Notes: generated by a model from the letters alone, not told the origin. DNA of 64,000 bases from Spongiibacter taiwanensis (GCF_023702635.1 NZ_CP098455.1:1488001-1552000); one strand, 5' to 3'; positions 20,731 to 31,909 are shown, counted from the first letter of the stretch. Numbers and translations: made by a program.

Positions 20731-21606
20731 TTAACGCTTGCCGGCGCCCTCTTTCAAGTAGCGGAAGAAGTCGCTGTCGGAGTCCAGCACCAGCATGTCG
20801 CCGTCGCCTCCAAAGGAATCCTTGTAGGCCCGCAGGCTGCGCACAAAGGCGTAGAACTCCGGGTTGGCGTTGTAGGCCGCCGCGTAGGTGCGGGCTGACA
20901 TGGCGTCACCCTCACCGCGAATGATTTGGGCATCGCGATATGCGTTGGCCGCAATAATGGTGCGTTGACGATCTGCAGTTGCACGGATTTTTTCCGCCAG
21001 CTCGCGGCCGGTGGAGCGATGCTCCCGCGCTTCCCGCTCCCGCTCGGATTTCATCCGGTCAAACACCGATTGGCTTACCTGAGAGGGTAAGTCAATCCGC
21101 TTGACCCGCACATCCACCAGCTCGATACCAAACTCATTGACAGTGATGGTATTGAGATCACGGGTCAGGTCGGTCATCAGCAGATCCCGCTCGCCGGACA
21201 CCACCTCGTGGAAGGTGCGCTCACCGAATTTGTTCCGCAACCCGGTATTGATCCGCTGGGCCAGCAACGCGTCAGCGCGAATCTCTTCACCGTTGGTGGC
21301 GGTGTAGAACTTCTGCGTGTCAGACACTTTCCACTTGGCATAAAAATCCACGTCCAGTGGTTTTTTCTCGACGGTCAGAAAGCGCTGGGTGGGCGCATCC
21401 AGGGTCAAAATACGGCGCTCAAATTTGCGCACGGTATTCATGAACGGCACCTTCACGTGCAGCCCCGGCGGCACATCCGGATTAACGACCTCACCAAACT
21501 TGAGCATGACCGCCCGCTCGGTCTGCTTGACGATAAACAGCGAATTAAAGCTGATGACCACCACTGCGAGCAGGGCAAGAATGACAGTAAAATTACGGCT
21601 ATCCAT
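20731..21606 (-). CDS. hflC: HflC, SPFH-family modulator of FtsH protease
   Basis: A 291-residue protein from the ATG at 21606, two bases after the hflK stop. It has one N-terminal transmembrane helix (FTVILALLAVVVISFNSLFIV) and a periplasmic SPFH/prohibitin domain with LKFGEVVNPDVPPGLHVKVP, LTRDLNTITVNEFGIELVDV and VKRIDLPSQVSQSVFDRM. The coiled coil RMKSEREREAREHRSTGREL follows, then RGEGDAMSARTYAAAYN. HflC and HflK form a large cage around FtsH in the inner membrane and restrain its proteolysis of membrane proteins. Confidence 0.97.
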   Translation of the reverse strand: MDSRNFTVILALLAVVVISFNSLFIVKQTERAVMLKFGEVVNPDVPPGLHVKVPFMNTVRKFERRILTLDAPTQRFLTVEKKPLDVDFYAKWKVSDTQKFYTATNGEEIRADALLAQRINTGLRNKFGERTFHEVVSGERDLLMTDLTRDLNTITVNEFGIELVDVRVKRIDLPSQVSQSVFDRMKSEREREAREHRSTGRELAEKIRATADRQRTIIAANAYRDAQIIRGEGDAMSARTYAAAYNANPEFYAFVRSLRAYKDSFGGDGDMLVLDSDSDFFRYLKEGAGKR

Positions 21607-21608
21607 GA

Positions 21609-22754
21609 TCAACGGCCCTCCCGACGACTGCCCTGACTATCTCGGCGCAATTGTTCAATTACCTTGTCAGTCAGCTCGCGAATATCCACTTCCTGGCTGC
21701 GCTCTGCCCGTGCAGCACTGCTTTTTTCCATCAATTTATCCAGCGGCAAGTACATCATGTTGCTGCCACCGTCGACATCAACCATGACTTTGGAAGACTT
21801 ACCGTAGAAGTCCTGCATGGCGTCAATGTACAGACGCTCCCGGGTCACATTGGGGGCGCGCTGATACTCGGCCAGCAATTGGGTGAACCGCTGGGCCTCA
21901 CCTTCGGCCTCAGCGATCACCTGCTCTTTATATGCCTGTGCTTCTTCCAGCTGGCGTTGAGCGGCACCGCGGGCCTCGGGGATAATGCCGTTGGCGTAGG
22001 CTTCGGCCTCGTTCTTCAAACGCTCCCGATCTTCCTTCGCCCGGGTTACATCGTCAAAGGCATCCTGCACCTGAGAGGGCGGCTGAGCATCTTCAATGTT
22101 CACTTTTGCCACCTGAATACCGCTTTGATATGCATCCAGATAGGTTTGCAGACGCTGCTGGGTCGCCACCGCGATCTCTTCACGGCCCTCAGTGATCACC
22201 TGATCCATCTTTGAGCTACCGACAACATGGCGCAGCGCACTTTCCAGAGCGTGCTCCAGACTCAGCTCGGGGCTCTTCACTTTCAGCAGAAAGTTGGCGG
22301 GATCATTAACGGTGTACTGCACTGAAAGTGCGATATCGACGATGTTTTCGTCTTCAGTCAGCATTTGGCCACGGCTGCTGGCAGCGCGAACCTTGGTCAC
22401 GTTAATTTTGGTCACTTCATCGATCAGTGGCGGATTCCAGCGCAAACCCGGCAGCACGGTGCTGTGGTAAACCCCAAGGCGCAGCACGACGGCCCGCTCT
22501 TGTTGATCGACCTGGTAGAAGCCAAACAGGCCCCAGACAAATACCGCGATCACGGCGATGACAACAAGCGCGCTGCCACCCAATTGGAAATCGCTGCCGC
22601 CCTTGCCACTGCCGCCGCCCTTTTTGCCAGTGCCGAACAGTTTATTCAGGCGCTCCTGCAACTTCTTCAGAGCCTCATCCAGATCCGGAGGCCCCTGGTC
22701 TTTACCCCCCCAGGGATCCTTATCGTTACCACCACCCGGCTCATTCCAGGCCAT
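21609..22754 (-). CDS. hflK: HflK, SPFH-family modulator of FtsH protease
   Basis: A 381-residue partner of HflC. It has a Gly-rich cytoplasmic N-terminus (MAWNEPGGGNDKDPWGG), a transmembrane helix at about 60-80, the SPFH region (VVLRLGVYHSTVLPGLRWNP, TEDENIVDIALSVQYTV), the coiled coil RAKEDRERLKNEAEAYANGI, and the C-terminal MYLPLDKLM that is usual for HflK. The start has the ribosome site AGGAGAAT. It is coupled to hflC with a 2-nt gap. Confidence 0.97.
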   Translation of the reverse strand: MAWNEPGGGNDKDPWGGKDQGPPDLDEALKKLQERLNKLFGTGKKGGGSGKGGSDFQLGGSALVVIAVIAVFVWGLFGFYQVDQQERAVVLRLGVYHSTVLPGLRWNPPLIDEVTKINVTKVRAASSRGQMLTEDENIVDIALSVQYTVNDPANFLLKVKSPELSLEHALESALRHVVGSSKMDQVITEGREEIAVATQQRLQTYLDAYQSGIQVAKVNIEDAQPPSQVQDAFDDVTRAKEDRERLKNEAEAYANGIIPEARGAAQRQLEEAQAYKEQVIAEAEGEAQRFTQLLAEYQRAPNVTRERLYIDAMQDFYGKSSKVMVDVDGGSNMMYLPLDKLMEKSSAARAERSQEVDIRELTDKVIEQLRRDSQGSRREGR

Positions 22755-22878
22755 ATTATTCTCCTGTTAAGAAAAATTTGCTTCGCACTTCGGCGACCAT
22801 CATCCGCGATTGCGGCGGGAAAAGTCGTTAATCAACGGCATCATTGGCCGGGGAGTCTAGCAGATTTAACCAGTGGTG

Positions 22879-24174
22879 CTAAGCGCGACCGCCACCGACA
22901 ATATCCTGCTCGCGCACATGCTCAGCCGCGAGAAAACGGCGCCAGTCAACCGCAGGCAGACGCACATGAAGTTTCACCCGACCGTCCATTTCAGCCAACT
23001 CAGATTGCACGGCATTCAGACTGTAGAGTTTCGCCCGCAACCGGCCCTGCTCGGGACTGAGACTGACATCTGTCTCGACGACTTCCTGCCCCAGCAGTTC
23101 TGTCAGCGCTTGCACCAGCAGCGCCAAGCCCTCGCTCCGCCTGGCCGACAACCACACCCGCACAGGGCGGCCGCTGTCATCTCGCTCGATACGAGGCTCG
23201 ACACCTAACAGGTCAGTTTTGTTATACACCTCAAGGAGGGGAATCTGATCAGCGCCAATTTCACCCAGTACCGAAAGTACCTGGCGGATGTTTTCCTGGC
23301 GCTCGGGATCCGCCGCGTCAACCACATGAACCAGCAGGTCCGATTGGGCCGCTTCTTCCAGGGTCGCGCGAAAGGCCTCCACCAGCTTGTGGGGCAGGTG
23401 GCGAATAAACCCCACCGTATCTGCCAACACCACCGGCCCCACATCGGGCACCGGAATGCGCCGTACGGTGGGGTCGAGGGTAGCGAACAGCTGATCTGCC
23501 GCGTAAACCTCCGCCGCCGTCAGCACATTGAAGAGGGTGGATTTGCCCGCATTGGTGTAGCCCACCAGGGACACCGCCGGCACATCTGCCCGACGGCGGG
23601 CTCGCCGCGCCTGATTTCGCTGCTTGCGCACCTTACCCAAACGCGCCTGAATGCTCTTGATGCGCGCACGCAGCAATCGACGGTCTGTTTCCAGCTGGGT
23701 CTCACCAGGACCGCGCAAGCCGATCCCACCCTTTTGCCGCTCAAGGTGGGTCCAGCCGCGAATCAAGCGGGTCGACATATGCTCAAGCTGAGCCAGTTCC
23801 ACCTGCAGCTTGCCTTCGTGGGTGCGGGCGCGCTGGGCAAAAATATCGAGGATCAGACCGGTGCGGTCAAGCACGCGACACTTGAGCTCGCGCTCAATGT
23901 TGCGTTCCTGACTGGGAGAAAGGGCGTGGTTAAACAGCACCAACTGGCCATCGTTGGCGTCCAGGGCAGCGCGAATTTCTTCTAACTTACCGGAGCCGAC
24001 AAACAGGCGGGCATCGGGGTGCTGGCGCTTGCCAGAAATGAATGCCACTGGATCACCCCCGGCGGAGGTGACCAGTTGCACAAACTCATTGGCATCTTCG
24101 CGCTCGTCTTCACTGTTGAGATCCAGGTGGACGAGCACGGCGCGCTCACCAGAATCGGGTCTTTCAAATAGCAA
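22879..24174 (-). CDS. hflX: Ribosome-associated GTPase HflX, TTG start
   Basis: A 431-residue protein that splits or rescues ribosomes after stress. It has the N-terminal HflX domain (residues 1-190, with SGKLEEIRAALDANDGQLVLFNHALSP-type sequence), a coiled helix ARIKSIQARLGKVRKQRNQARRARR, and a GTPase domain: G1 GYTNAGKST (about 204-212), G3 DTVGF, and G4 as NKTD. The start is TTG at 24174 with GAGG 7 bp upstream and no ATG near, a clear non-ATG start. It lies 34 bp downstream of hfq in the standard order. Confidence 0.95.
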   Translation of the reverse strand: MLFERPDSGERAVLVHLDLNSEDEREDANEFVQLVTSAGGDPVAFISGKRQHPDARLFVGSGKLEEIRAALDANDGQLVLFNHALSPSQERNIERELKCRVLDRTGLILDIFAQRARTHEGKLQVELAQLEHMSTRLIRGWTHLERQKGGIGLRGPGETQLETDRRLLRARIKSIQARLGKVRKQRNQARRARRRADVPAVSLVGYTNAGKSTLFNVLTAAEVYAADQLFATLDPTVRRIPVPDVGPVVLADTVGFIRHLPHKLVEAFRATLEEAAQSDLLVHVVDAADPERQENIRQVLSVLGEIGADQIPLLEVYNKTDLLGVEPRIERDDSGRPVRVWLSARRSEGLALLVQALTELLGQEVVETDVSLSPEQGRLRAKLYSLNAVQSELAEMDGRVKLHVRLPAVDWRRFLAAEHVREQDIVGGGRA

Positions 24175-24208
24175 GGACGAACCTCAAAAAGAACAACTAC
24201 CGTTGATA

Positions 24209-24463
24209 TTATTCGTCGTCTTGCTCATCGTCTTCCGGCGGATGGGCCATGGGCAGACGAACAACGCGAGAGGGAACGACAGTAGAAATGGCGTGCTTGT
24301 ACACCATCTGGCTCACAGTATTTTTGAGCAGAACAACGAACTGATCGAAGGACTCAATCTGTCCCTGCAGCTTGATGCCGTTAACCAGATAAATAGAAAC
24401 CGGAATACGCTCCTTGCGAAGAATATTCAGATAAGGGTCTTGTAAGCTGTGCCCTTTTGACAT
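24209..24463 (-). CDS. hfq: RNA chaperone Hfq
   Basis: An 84-residue Sm-like protein starting at the ATG 24463, with a perfect GGAGGC site in front. Residues 5-65 are the conserved core: [40 protein letters not shown], and the Sm2 motif YKHAIS at about 55-60. The short acidic tail ends EDDEQDDE. It forms hexamers that pair small RNAs with messages. It sits between miaA and hflX; the 170-bp gap from miaA leaves room for its own promoter. Confidence 0.98.
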   Translation of the reverse strand: MSKGHSLQDPYLNILRKERIPVSIYLVNGIKLQGQIESFDQFVVLLKNTVSQMVYKHAISTVVPSRVVRLPMAHPPEDDEQDDE

Positions 24464-24637
24464 GGTGGAGCCTCCTTGTGCCCAAATCGGGCTTTGAAAA
24501 AAGTACAATCAACGTAGAACAGCGCTTCTAGAATGTGCAATCAAATCGGCGCTTATTCCGGTTTGACACCACTGCCCTCGGGCAGCACCGCAAACCTCGT
24601 AAACCTGGGATTCAAAAGTATACAGTAAGTTCTGAAA

Positions 24638-25582
24638 TTACGGCAGCGACATTTGTTTAATCACATTTGTCAACTGAGTGTTTCTGGGCAACTCGCTGTC
24701 GATCCAGTGCAAACCCTCCCAGCCCCGCAGCCAGGTCAGCTGTCGTTTGGCCAACTGACGGCTGGCAATCAAGGCCCGCTCATAGGCCGTCTCCAGGTCA
24801 AACTCACCGTGCAAATGCTGCCAGACCTGGCGATAGCCCACGGCTCTAATCGCGGGCAGATCGGCATGAAGGTCGCCCCGGGCCATCAACCCCCGCACCT
24901 CATCGACAAAGCCATTGTCGAACATCTGCCGCAGTCGCAGCGCGATGCGACTGTGCAGCACACTGCGCTGGGCCGGTGCTATGGCAAACTGATGCACGGT
25001 GTAGGGGAGCTCCGCTTGCCCCTGCTCGGCTCGCAGCTGGCTCATGGTTTTGCCGCTGACCTTAAAAACCTCCAGCGCCCGGCTCAGGCGCTGGGAGTGG
25101 TTAGGGTGAATTTGCCCGGCGCTCTCCGGGTCAACCAGGGCCAGCTCGGCATGTACCGCGGGCCACCCCTCCCTTGCCGCCAAAGCCTCAATCGCTTCCC
25201 GCACCTGCGGGTCAGCAGAGGGCATATCCGCCAAGCCGTCCATCAGCGCCTTGAAGTAGAGCATGGTGCCGCCAACCAACAGCGGAATGTTCCCCGCCGC
25301 GGCAATGCGCTCCATCTCGATCAAGGCATCGCGCCGAAAACTGGCCGCCGAATAGGCTTCGCCGGGATCGCAAATGTCCACCAATGCATGGGGGTGGGCG
25401 GCAAGGGTCTTAGTGTCGGGCTTGGCACTGCCAATATCGAGCCCACGATACACCAGTGCCGAATCAACGCTGATAAGCTCACAGGGAAGCACCTCAGTGA
25501 GCGCAATGGCCAGGTCGGTCTTACCCGAGGCAGTCGGGCCCATCAAAAAAATAGCGGGGGGCAGCGCCGGACTATCGGCCAC
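24638..25582 (-). CDS. miaA: tRNA dimethylallyltransferase
   Basis: A 314-residue enzyme that adds a dimethylallyl group to A37 of UNN-decoding tRNAs. The GTG at 25582 is chosen because the protein then places the P-loop GPTASGKT at residues 15-22, and its size matches the 316 of E. coli; it overlaps the last codons of mutL by 11 nt. Other marks are [60 protein letters not shown] and [11 protein letters not shown]. Translation is likely coupled to mutL. Confidence 0.95.
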   Translation of the reverse strand: MADSPALPPAIFLMGPTASGKTDLAIALTEVLPCELISVDSALVYRGLDIGSAKPDTKTLAAHPHALVDICDPGEAYSAASFRRDALIEMERIAAAGNIPLLVGGTMLYFKALMDGLADMPSADPQVREAIEALAAREGWPAVHAELALVDPESAGQIHPNHSQRLSRALEVFKVSGKTMSQLRAEQGQAELPYTVHQFAIAPAQRSVLHSRIALRLRQMFDNGFVDEVRGLMARGDLHADLPAIRAVGYRQVWQHLHGEFDLETAYERALIASRQLAKRQLTWLRGWEGLHWIDSELPRNTQLTNVIKQMSLP

Positions 25583-27434
25583 GCAGAAACCACTTATCCA
25601 GCTCAGCCATACCCACCTGCACCCAGGTTGGTCGACCGTGATTGCACTGGCCGCTGCGCTCGGTGGCTTCCATGTCCCGCAGCAGGGCATTCATCTCCGG
25701 AATGGAAAGGCGCCGGTTTGCCCGCACCGAACCATGGCAGGCCATGGTCGACAAAATCTCATTGGCATGGGCGCGAATGCGATCGGTGGTGCCAAACTCC
25801 AACAAATCCGACAACACATCCCGCACCAGCTGCTCCACCTCGCTACCCGCGAGAATAACCGGCACCTCGCGAACGATCAGGGCCTCTTCCGATGCCCGCT
25901 GCAACAGCAGGCCAAACTCCGCAAACAGCTCACCGTGCTGCTCCGCGCAATCCGCCTCTCGGCGACTCACCGCAATACTCATTGGCACCAGCAGCGGCTG
26001 GCTGCGAATTCCCTCCCCCTCCTTGGCGCGCTTCATTCGCTCATAGGTAATGCGCTCGTGGGCAGCGTGCATATCAACCAGCACCAGACCCTGGGCATTC
26101 TCCGCCAGAATATAAACCCCCTTTAGCTGTGCCAGCGCGTAGCCCAGAGGTGGCACCCCCTCAGCAGAAGCCGACGGCGATTCAGCCTCCCCTGCGGTCA
26201 CCGACTGCAGGCGGCTGTAGGCGGCGATTTGCTCGTTTACCTGCCCCGCCGGCAAACCACTGGTCACCGGCCGATCAAACGGCGCGCCGTTCCCGCCAAA
26301 CCGCTCCACCGAGGGCACTGTCGGATTACCGGCGCTCGAATCCACCAGGCTCATTGCGGTTTGATCGGCTGGCCATTGCACCGGCGCTTCCGCCTGCAGA
26401 CCCAGGTTGGCGGCCTGGGCGGCTTCTTCCGGCCGCACATCGGCCAACACCTGATGCAGAGTGCGAAAGATAAAGTCGTGCACACTGCGGCCGTCCCGAA
26501 AGCGCACTTCATGCTTGGTGGGATGGACATTGACATCCACCGACGCCGGCGCCAGCTCCAGATACAGCACAAAGGCGGGGTGACGACCATGAAACAACAC
26601 GTCGCGATAGGCCTGGCGCACCGCGTGACCCACCAGCCGGTCGCGAATGTAGCGGCCATTCACGTAGAAATGTTGCAGGTCTGCCTGACTGCGAGAAAAA
26701 CTGGGCAGGGCCACCCAGCCCCACAACCGCAGCCCAATTGCGCTGCGGTCTATGAACAGCGCGTTTTCCATAAACGCCGGACCGCACACTGCGGCCAGGC
26801 GCCGCTCCTGTTCCAGTTGGCTGTGGGCGGGCTTCAGGTTGTGCACCGCCCGGCCGTTATGGCGCAAACTAAACCCCACATCAAAGCGGCCCAGGGCCTG
26901 GCGCTTGACCACCTCTTCCAGGTGGCCAAATTCGGTTTTCTCGGTGCGCAGAAACTTGCGCCGGGCGGGGGTATTAAAGAACAGATCCCGCACTTCCACC
27001 GTGGTGCCTCGCGGGTGAGCGACCGGCTCTAACACCGCCGCCATATCGCGGCCTTCACTGCGCGCACACCAGCCGGAGGTATCCCCCTCCTGGGCGGTGC
27101 TCAGGCTCAAGCGCGACACAGAACTGATACTGGCCAACGCCTCGCCGCGAAAGCCCAGACTGGCGACCGCCTCCAGGTCTTCCAGAGCGGCAATCTTGCT
27201 GGTCGCGTGGCGACTCAGGGCCAAGGGCAAATCAGCCTGGGCAATGCCCTCACCATCGTCCCGGGTGCGGATGAGTTTGACACCACCGTCTTCCACCTCG
27301 ATATCGACGCGCTTGGCGCCGGCATCCAGTGCGTTTTCCAGCAATTCTTTAACAACAGACGCGGGCCGCTCAACAACTTCGCCAGCGGCAATTTGGTTGG
27401 CCAGCCTCGGGTCAAGCAGGCGGATTTTTGGCAT
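25572..27434 (-). CDS. mutL: DNA mismatch repair protein MutL, endonuclease-type
   Basis: A 620-residue MutL. The GHKL ATPase domain (residues 1-330) has [20 protein letters not shown] with the catalytic Glu, then [22 protein letters not shown] and [20 protein letters not shown]. After a Pro/Ser linker the C-terminal domain carries [12 protein letters not shown] (about residue 447), close to the DQHA(x)2E(x)4E metal site of nicking MutL proteins and absent from E. coli MutL. That suggests a MutH-independent repair system as in Pseudomonas (inference). It lies 15 bp downstream of amiB. Confidence 0.97.
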   Translation of the reverse strand: MPKIRLLDPRLANQIAAGEVVERPASVVKELLENALDAGAKRVDIEVEDGGVKLIRTRDDGEGIAQADLPLALSRHATSKIAALEDLEAVASLGFRGEALASISSVSRLSLSTAQEGDTSGWCARSEGRDMAAVLEPVAHPRGTTVEVRDLFFNTPARRKFLRTEKTEFGHLEEVVKRQALGRFDVGFSLRHNGRAVHNLKPAHSQLEQERRLAAVCGPAFMENALFIDRSAIGLRLWGWVALPSFSRSQADLQHFYVNGRYIRDRLVGHAVRQAYRDVLFHGRHPAFVLYLELAPASVDVNVHPTKHEVRFRDGRSVHDFIFRTLHQVLADVRPEEAAQAANLGLQAEAPVQWPADQTAMSLVDSSAGNPTVPSVERFGGNGAPFDRPVTSGLPAGQVNEQIAAYSRLQSVTAGEAESPSASAEGVPPLGYALAQLKGVYILAENAQGLVLVDMHAAHERITYERMKRAKEGEGIRSQPLLVPMSIAVSRREADCAEQHGELFAEFGLLLQRASEEALIVREVPVILAGSEVEQLVRDVLSDLLEFGTTDRIRAHANEILSTMACHGSVRANRRLSIPEMNALLRDMEATERSGQCNHGRPTWVQVGMAELDKWFLRGR

Positions 27435-27449
27435 GAGAGAAAGCGGGCC

Positions 27450-28802
27450 TTAAGAAGCAGGTATCTGGATTTTTTGTCCCACCCGAATGCGGGTGTCGGA
27501 CATTTGATTGTGCCGTTGCAGCTCGGACACCGACACATTGTAGCGCTGGGCGATGCCTGACAGGGTATCACCACTGGCGATGATGTACTCTTCCGGGCCA
27601 GCTGACCCCGCCGGTGGCGCAGCAACTTCACCCCGTTTCACCGCCGCAAAATAAGTGTCGGGCGGCGGGCTGTCGCGAAAATAATTGTCGATGCCAACAA
27701 AGATGGCCTGGGCCATCTGGTACTGATAGCTCGATGTTCTCAGTTTACTGGCCTCACCCGGGTTAGAAATAAAACCTGTCTCAACCAGTAGCGAGGGGAT
27801 ATCCGGCGATTTCAGCACCGCGAAACCCGCCTGCTCCACCCGGCGACTGTGCAGACGGGAAATCCGCTCCATCTGACTTAGCATCTGGGCGCCCACGCTC
27901 AAACTCGCATCCAGGGTTGCGGTCATGGATAGATCAGTCAGCACCCCGGCAAGGATATGGTCCTTGTCAGACAGGCTCACCCCGCCCACCAGATCCGACT
28001 CGTTTTCCCGCTTGGCCAGAATGCGGGCCGTGGCGCTGGTGGCACCGCTCTTGGACAAGGCATAAACCGAACTTCCGTTTGCCTTGGGGCTGGTAAAGGC
28101 ATCGGCGTGAATTGAAACGAAGAAATCAGCTTGCGCCTTGCGCGCCAAATCGCGCCGTTTGGCCAGACCCACGTAGTAATCGCCCTTGCGGATCATTTCT
28201 ACTTTGTAGCCTTTTTTGGCTTCAAATTTAGCCTTGAGTTTGTTGGCAATCTGCAGCACCACATCTTTTTCCCGCAGACGGCCCGGCCCAATCGCACCCG
28301 GGTCCTCGCCGCCGTGGCCCGCATCAATGGCAATTACCACATCTCGCTGACCTGCCGATTCAACGCTTTTGACTACCCGCTCAACCGGTGCCTGCTCGGC
28401 AGCACTTGGCTCGCGGTCGAGAAAATCAATCACCAGTCGATCATCCAGCCCCGCGTTGGCTGGCAGGAAAAAACTGCGCGCCTGCACATCGGCGCTCAGA
28501 TCAAAGACCACGCGGAGGCGACCGTCATCTTTGGCCGCATGGCGCAAACGCTGGATGGGACTGCCTTCGAAGTTGAGAGCTGCCAGGTCCACCGAGCCCA
28601 TGGCGCCCTGATCAATATCGACCACCAGGCGGTAAGGACCATCGAGGGAAATCACTTCATGTTGCACGGGGCCACTTAAGTCGAACACCACCCGGCTGTG
28701 GTCGGGGGCTCGCCAGAAGCGAATGTCGCGGACTTCTGCAGCCTGCGCCACGACAGTGAAAAAAAGGAGACAGCAAGAAAGAACAATCTTACTCGGGTGC
28801 AT
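27450..28802 (-). CDS. amiB: N-acetylmuramoyl-L-alanine amidase with AMIN and LysM domains
   Basis: A 450-residue periplasmic enzyme that cleaves the amide bond between MurNAc and the stem peptide during daughter-cell separation. In order it has a signal peptide ([13 protein letters not shown]), an AMIN domain for septal targeting (about 25-120, [20 protein letters not shown]), an Amidase_3 zinc domain (about 152-375) with [23 protein letters not shown] and [14 protein letters not shown], and a C-terminal LysM (about 404-448, [20 protein letters not shown]). The order with mutL matches E. coli amiB-mutL. It overlaps the tsaE stop by 14 nt. Confidence 0.95.
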   Translation of the reverse strand: MHPSKIVLSCCLLFFTVVAQAAEVRDIRFWRAPDHSRVVFDLSGPVQHEVISLDGPYRLVVDIDQGAMGSVDLAALNFEGSPIQRLRHAAKDDGRLRVVFDLSADVQARSFFLPANAGLDDRLVIDFLDREPSAAEQAPVERVVKSVESAGQRDVVIAIDAGHGGEDPGAIGPGRLREKDVVLQIANKLKAKFEAKKGYKVEMIRKGDYYVGLAKRRDLARKAQADFFVSIHADAFTSPKANGSSVYALSKSGATSATARILAKRENESDLVGGVSLSDKDHILAGVLTDLSMTATLDASLSVGAQMLSQMERISRLHSRRVEQAGFAVLKSPDIPSLLVETGFISNPGEASKLRTSSYQYQMAQAIFVGIDNYFRDSPPPDTYFAAVKRGEVAAPPAGSAGPEEYIIASGDTLSGIAQRYNVSVSELQRHNQMSDTRIRVGQKIQIPAS

Positions 28803-29259
28803 ATTGGCTCAGCTGCGCAAGAATTTGTCGTCCACGATCACTTTGCCCCTGCAAAGTCAGCAGACGACCTCTACCTTGCTGGACAATGCTAACGGTTAAA
28901 TCGGCCTGAGGCAAAACCCCTTTGCCGCGCTCGGGCCACTCGACCAGACAAATGCTGTCGCCATCGAAATAATCCCGAATACCCATGTACTCCAGCTCCT
29001 CGGGATCACCCAAGCGGTAGAGATCAAAGTGGTATGCCTCAACACCCTGCAGGGAATAGGGCTCTACCAGGGTATAGGTGGGACTCTTAACCGCGCCTTG
29101 ATGACCCAGCGCGTGTAAAAAGCCCCGGCAAAAGGTGGTTTTTCCTGCACCCAGCTGTCCGTCAAGAAAGATAACGCACCCCTTGCGGCACTGACGGGCC
29201 AGCTCCCCGCCTGCCCGGACGGTCGCCGCCTCATCAGCCAGCGTCCAGCGAATATCCAT
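28789..29259 (-). CDS. tsaE: tRNA t6A biosynthesis ATPase TsaE
   Basis: A 156-residue P-loop protein needed with TsaB, TsaC and TsaD for the threonylcarbamoyl modification of A37 in ANN-decoding tRNAs. Walker A is in [19 protein letters not shown] (about residues 35-53); [11 protein letters not shown] and [18 protein letters not shown] are diagnostic, and CLVEWPERG closes the core. It overlaps the end of nnr by 26 nt and the start of amiB by 14 nt, a tightly packed operon. Confidence 0.96.
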   Translation of the reverse strand: MDIRWTLADEAATVRAGGELARQCRKGCVIFLDGQLGAGKTTFCRGFLHALGHQGAVKSPTYTLVEPYSLQGVEAYHFDLYRLGDPEELEYMGIRDYFDGDSICLVEWPERGKGVLPQADLTVSIVQQGRGRLLTLQGQSDRGRQILAQLSQYAPE

Positions 29260-30754
29260 TGATCACCCTCGGAATTGCCTCAACCACATCCAACGCCAGC
29301 ATGCCCCGCTCACCCATCCGGGCGGCCACCAGGTCGGCGGCCTGACCATGTAAGCTTGCTCCCAGGCGAGCCGCATCGGTGGCACTCAAACCTTGCGCCA
29401 GCAGCGCGCCAATCATACCCGAAAGCACATCGCCCATGCCGCCACTGGCCATGCCCGGGTTGCCGCTGCAGTTCACAAAGCACTGCTGCCCATCGGCTAT
29501 TAACGTGCCCGCGCCTTTCAACAACGCGCCGCAATGAAAGCGCTGGGCCAAAGCTTGCGCCGCAGCAAAGCGGTCCTGCTGAACATCGGCTGTGGTACCA
29601 CCCAGCAGGCGCGCCGCCTCAGCAGGATGGGGCGTTATCACACAAGGCAGACCCGATTCGGCAAGCGCCAGTTCCCCTTCAGCCAGAATATTGAGGGCGT
29701 CGGCATCCAGCACCATCGGTTTGCCGGCACCGAGTACCTCTGCCAGCAGGGCTCGCCCCCAGGCGCCACTGCCCAGGCCGGGGCCCGCCACCACCACCGA
29801 GCAGCAGGCAAGCAACGGCTTTAACTGGTCGGCGTCATCTACCGCCTTTGCCATAATTTCCGGGCGCGCTGCGGTAAACGCAGCAAGGTGGGCCCCGCGG
29901 GTGGCGCAACTGACAAGACCGGCGCCACTGCGGGCAGCGGCACTGGCAGCCAGCAAGGCCGCGCCGGCCATGCCCTCATCACCGCCCACCACCAACACAT
30001 GGCCGAAGCTGCCTTTATGGCTCACTCGGCGCCGACGTGGCAGCAGACCACCGCTGTCCGCAGGCCGGCTCAGAAACGTGTCGACCGGCACCTGAGTGTA
30101 AATATCCCGGGCAACGGCAAGGGAATTGAACACAAGCTCCCCCACGTAATCCGCTGCCTCGCCCGTGAACAAGCCCTGCTTTAAACCGATAAAACTGATG
30201 GTGGCATCTGCCGCAACGGCCGCCCCTAGTACCCGACCGCTGTCGCTGCACAGGCCAGAGGGAATATCGACCGCTAACACCACAGCGCCACTTTCATTGA
30301 TTGCCTCTATCACCTGGCGATAGGCCGGGCGAACGTCACCAGCCAGGCCAGTGCCCAGCAAGGCGTCCACCACCAGGGCATCGCCAGCAATCGTCTCGCC
30401 CTGCCAGGGCTGTGCCACCAGCCCAGCCTGCTCAGCCATCTGCCTGGCCAACAGCGCATCCCCCTGCAGATTCGCCGACATCGCCCACAGCCGCACCGGC
30501 ACCCCGCTTTGTGCCGCCAGCGCGGCAATCACATAACCGTCGCCACCGTTATTGCCGCCACCACAAAACACCTCCAGCGGCGACCGCTCCGGCCAGCGTT
30601 TTTGCAGATACTGGAAAGCCGCCAGTCCCGCCCGGCTCATCAGCTCAAAGCCGGGCGTACCCGCATCGATGGCCAGGCGATCCAGCTGCCGCACCTGCTC
30701 GGCGCGGTAGAGCTCCCGGGGCAAATCGGCCAAGGCAAGAATGTTCTGCGACAT
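29234..30754 (-). CDS. nnr: Bifunctional NAD(P)H-hydrate epimerase/dehydratase
   Basis: A 506-residue fusion that repairs hydrated NADH and NADPH. The ATG at 30754 with an AGGTG site is preferred; the reading frame continues upstream but reaches into the divergent queG gene. The N-terminal YjeF epimerase domain (1-215) has [19 protein letters not shown] and [16 protein letters not shown]. The C-terminal ribokinase-like dehydratase (225-500) has [30 protein letters not shown] and the ADP site [17 protein letters not shown]. It starts divergently from queG with about 60 bp between them. Confidence 0.96.
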   Translation of the reverse strand: MSQNILALADLPRELYRAEQVRQLDRLAIDAGTPGFELMSRAGLAAFQYLQKRWPERSPLEVFCGGGNNGGDGYVIAALAAQSGVPVRLWAMSANLQGDALLARQMAEQAGLVAQPWQGETIAGDALVVDALLGTGLAGDVRPAYRQVIEAINESGAVVLAVDIPSGLCSDSGRVLGAAVAADATISFIGLKQGLFTGEAADYVGELVFNSLAVARDIYTQVPVDTFLSRPADSGGLLPRRRRVSHKGSFGHVLVVGGDEGMAGAALLAASAAARSGAGLVSCATRGAHLAAFTAARPEIMAKAVDDADQLKPLLACCSVVVAGPGLGSGAWGRALLAEVLGAGKPMVLDADALNILAEGELALAESGLPCVITPHPAEAARLLGGTTADVQQDRFAAAQALAQRFHCGALLKGAGTLIADGQQCFVNCSGNPGMASGGMGDVLSGMIGALLAQGLSATDAARLGASLHGQAADLVAARMGERGMLALDVVEAIPRVINGYSLDAG

Positions 30755-30814
30755 AGCGCACCTGCATGTAAAATATCGGGCCATGATAACCCGCCATCGC
30801 CCAGACGTAAGCCA

Positions 30815-31909
30815 ATGAGCCAACAAACGGGACAAGACTCCGACCTGACCGCGCTGGCCGCCGAGGTAAAAGCCTGGGCAAGGGAGCTGGGGTTTGCCGA
30901 CCTGGGCATATCGCCTGCTGACCCCAACCACCACGCCCAGCACCTGCGCAACTGGTTAAACCGGGACTTTCACGGCGAGATGCACTACATGGCAGACCGG
31001 GAGGCGCTCCGGGCCGACCCCGACAGTTTGTTGTCCGGCACCCTGCGGGTGCTCAGCGCACGAATGGAATATCTGCCCGACACGGCCACCCTGGACATTC
31101 TGCGAGACCCGAACAAGGCCTATATTTCCCGCTATGCGCTGGGCCGCGACTACCACAAACTGATTCGCAAACGCCTGGCCCAGCTGGCCGAGCGGCTACA
31201 GAAACACGCTGGCGGCCAGCATCGCGCCTTTGTCGACAGCGCCCCGGTGCTCGAGCGTGGCTTTGCCGAACAGGCCGGCCTCGGCTGGATCGGCAAAAAC
31301 AGCATGCTGATCAACAGCAAGGCCGGGTCCTGGTTTTTTCTCGGCGAAATCTACACCAACATTCCCCTGCCGATCGACCCGCCACAGGAGACCGGCCATT
31401 GCGGCAGTTGCCGAGCCTGCCTGGACGACTGCCCTACGGGCGCCATTGTGGCGCCCTACCAGGTAGACGCCCGCCGCTGCATTTCCTACCTGACCATTGA
31501 GCTAAAAGGCGCCATCCCCACCGAGTTACGCAAGCCCATGGGCAACCGGGTATTTGGCTGCGACGACTGCCAACTGGTCTGCCCCTGGAATAAATTTGCC
31601 CGGCTCACCGCCGAGGGGGATTTTGCCCCCCGCCACCAACTGGACAACAGCGGCCTCCTCGACCTGTTTCAGTGGGACGAACAAACCTTTTTAGCGCGCA
31701 CCGAGGGCTCGGCAATTCGGCGTATTGGCTACTCGCGCTGGTTGCGAAATCTGGCGGTTGGCCTGGGCAATGCCCCCTTCGACCGGCACATTTTGGCCGC
31801 ACTGGAACACCGCCGCAGCGATGCGGAGCCTCTGGTAGCAGAGCACATAGAATGGGCTATCGCCGAGCAGCGAGAGAAAGGGGCGGCACTCGGCGAACTG
31901 ACAAACTGA
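30815..31909 (+). CDS. queG: Epoxyqueuosine reductase
   Basis: A 364-residue cobalamin- and iron-sulfur-dependent enzyme that makes the last step of queuosine in tRNA. The ATG at 30815 gives the usual length; the longer frame runs antisense through nnr. Diagnostic segments are LGFADLGISPA, YALGRDYHKLIRKRL, RAFVDSAPVLERGFAEQAGL and GWIGKNSMLI. The two 4Fe-4S sites read CGSCRACLDDCPTGA and CDDCQLVCPWN, with an extra Cys in RRCISYLTIE. A C-terminal HEAT-like tail is present. It is divergent from nnr, as in E. coli. Confidence 0.96.
   Translation: MSQQTGQDSDLTALAAEVKAWARELGFADLGISPADPNHHAQHLRNWLNRDFHGEMHYMADREALRADPDSLLSGTLRVLSARMEYLPDTATLDILRDPNKAYISRYALGRDYHKLIRKRLAQLAERLQKHAGGQHRAFVDSAPVLERGFAEQAGLGWIGKNSMLINSKAGSWFFLGEIYTNIPLPIDPPQETGHCGSCRACLDDCPTGAIVAPYQVDARRCISYLTIELKGAIPTELRKPMGNRVFGCDDCQLVCPWNKFARLTAEGDFAPRHQLDNSGLLDLFQWDEQTFLARTEGSAIRRIGYSRWLRNLAVGLGNAPFDRHILAALEHRRSDAEPLVAEHIEWAIAEQREKGAALGELTN

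Noticed and set aside
25583-25690. Longer start for miaA
   Set aside because: The extra codons lie within mutL and would push the P-loop to residue 51; GTG 25582 fits the family.
30509-30814. Longer start for queG
   Set aside because: The extra 102 codons run antisense through nnr and add nothing family-like; ATG 30815 gives the normal length.
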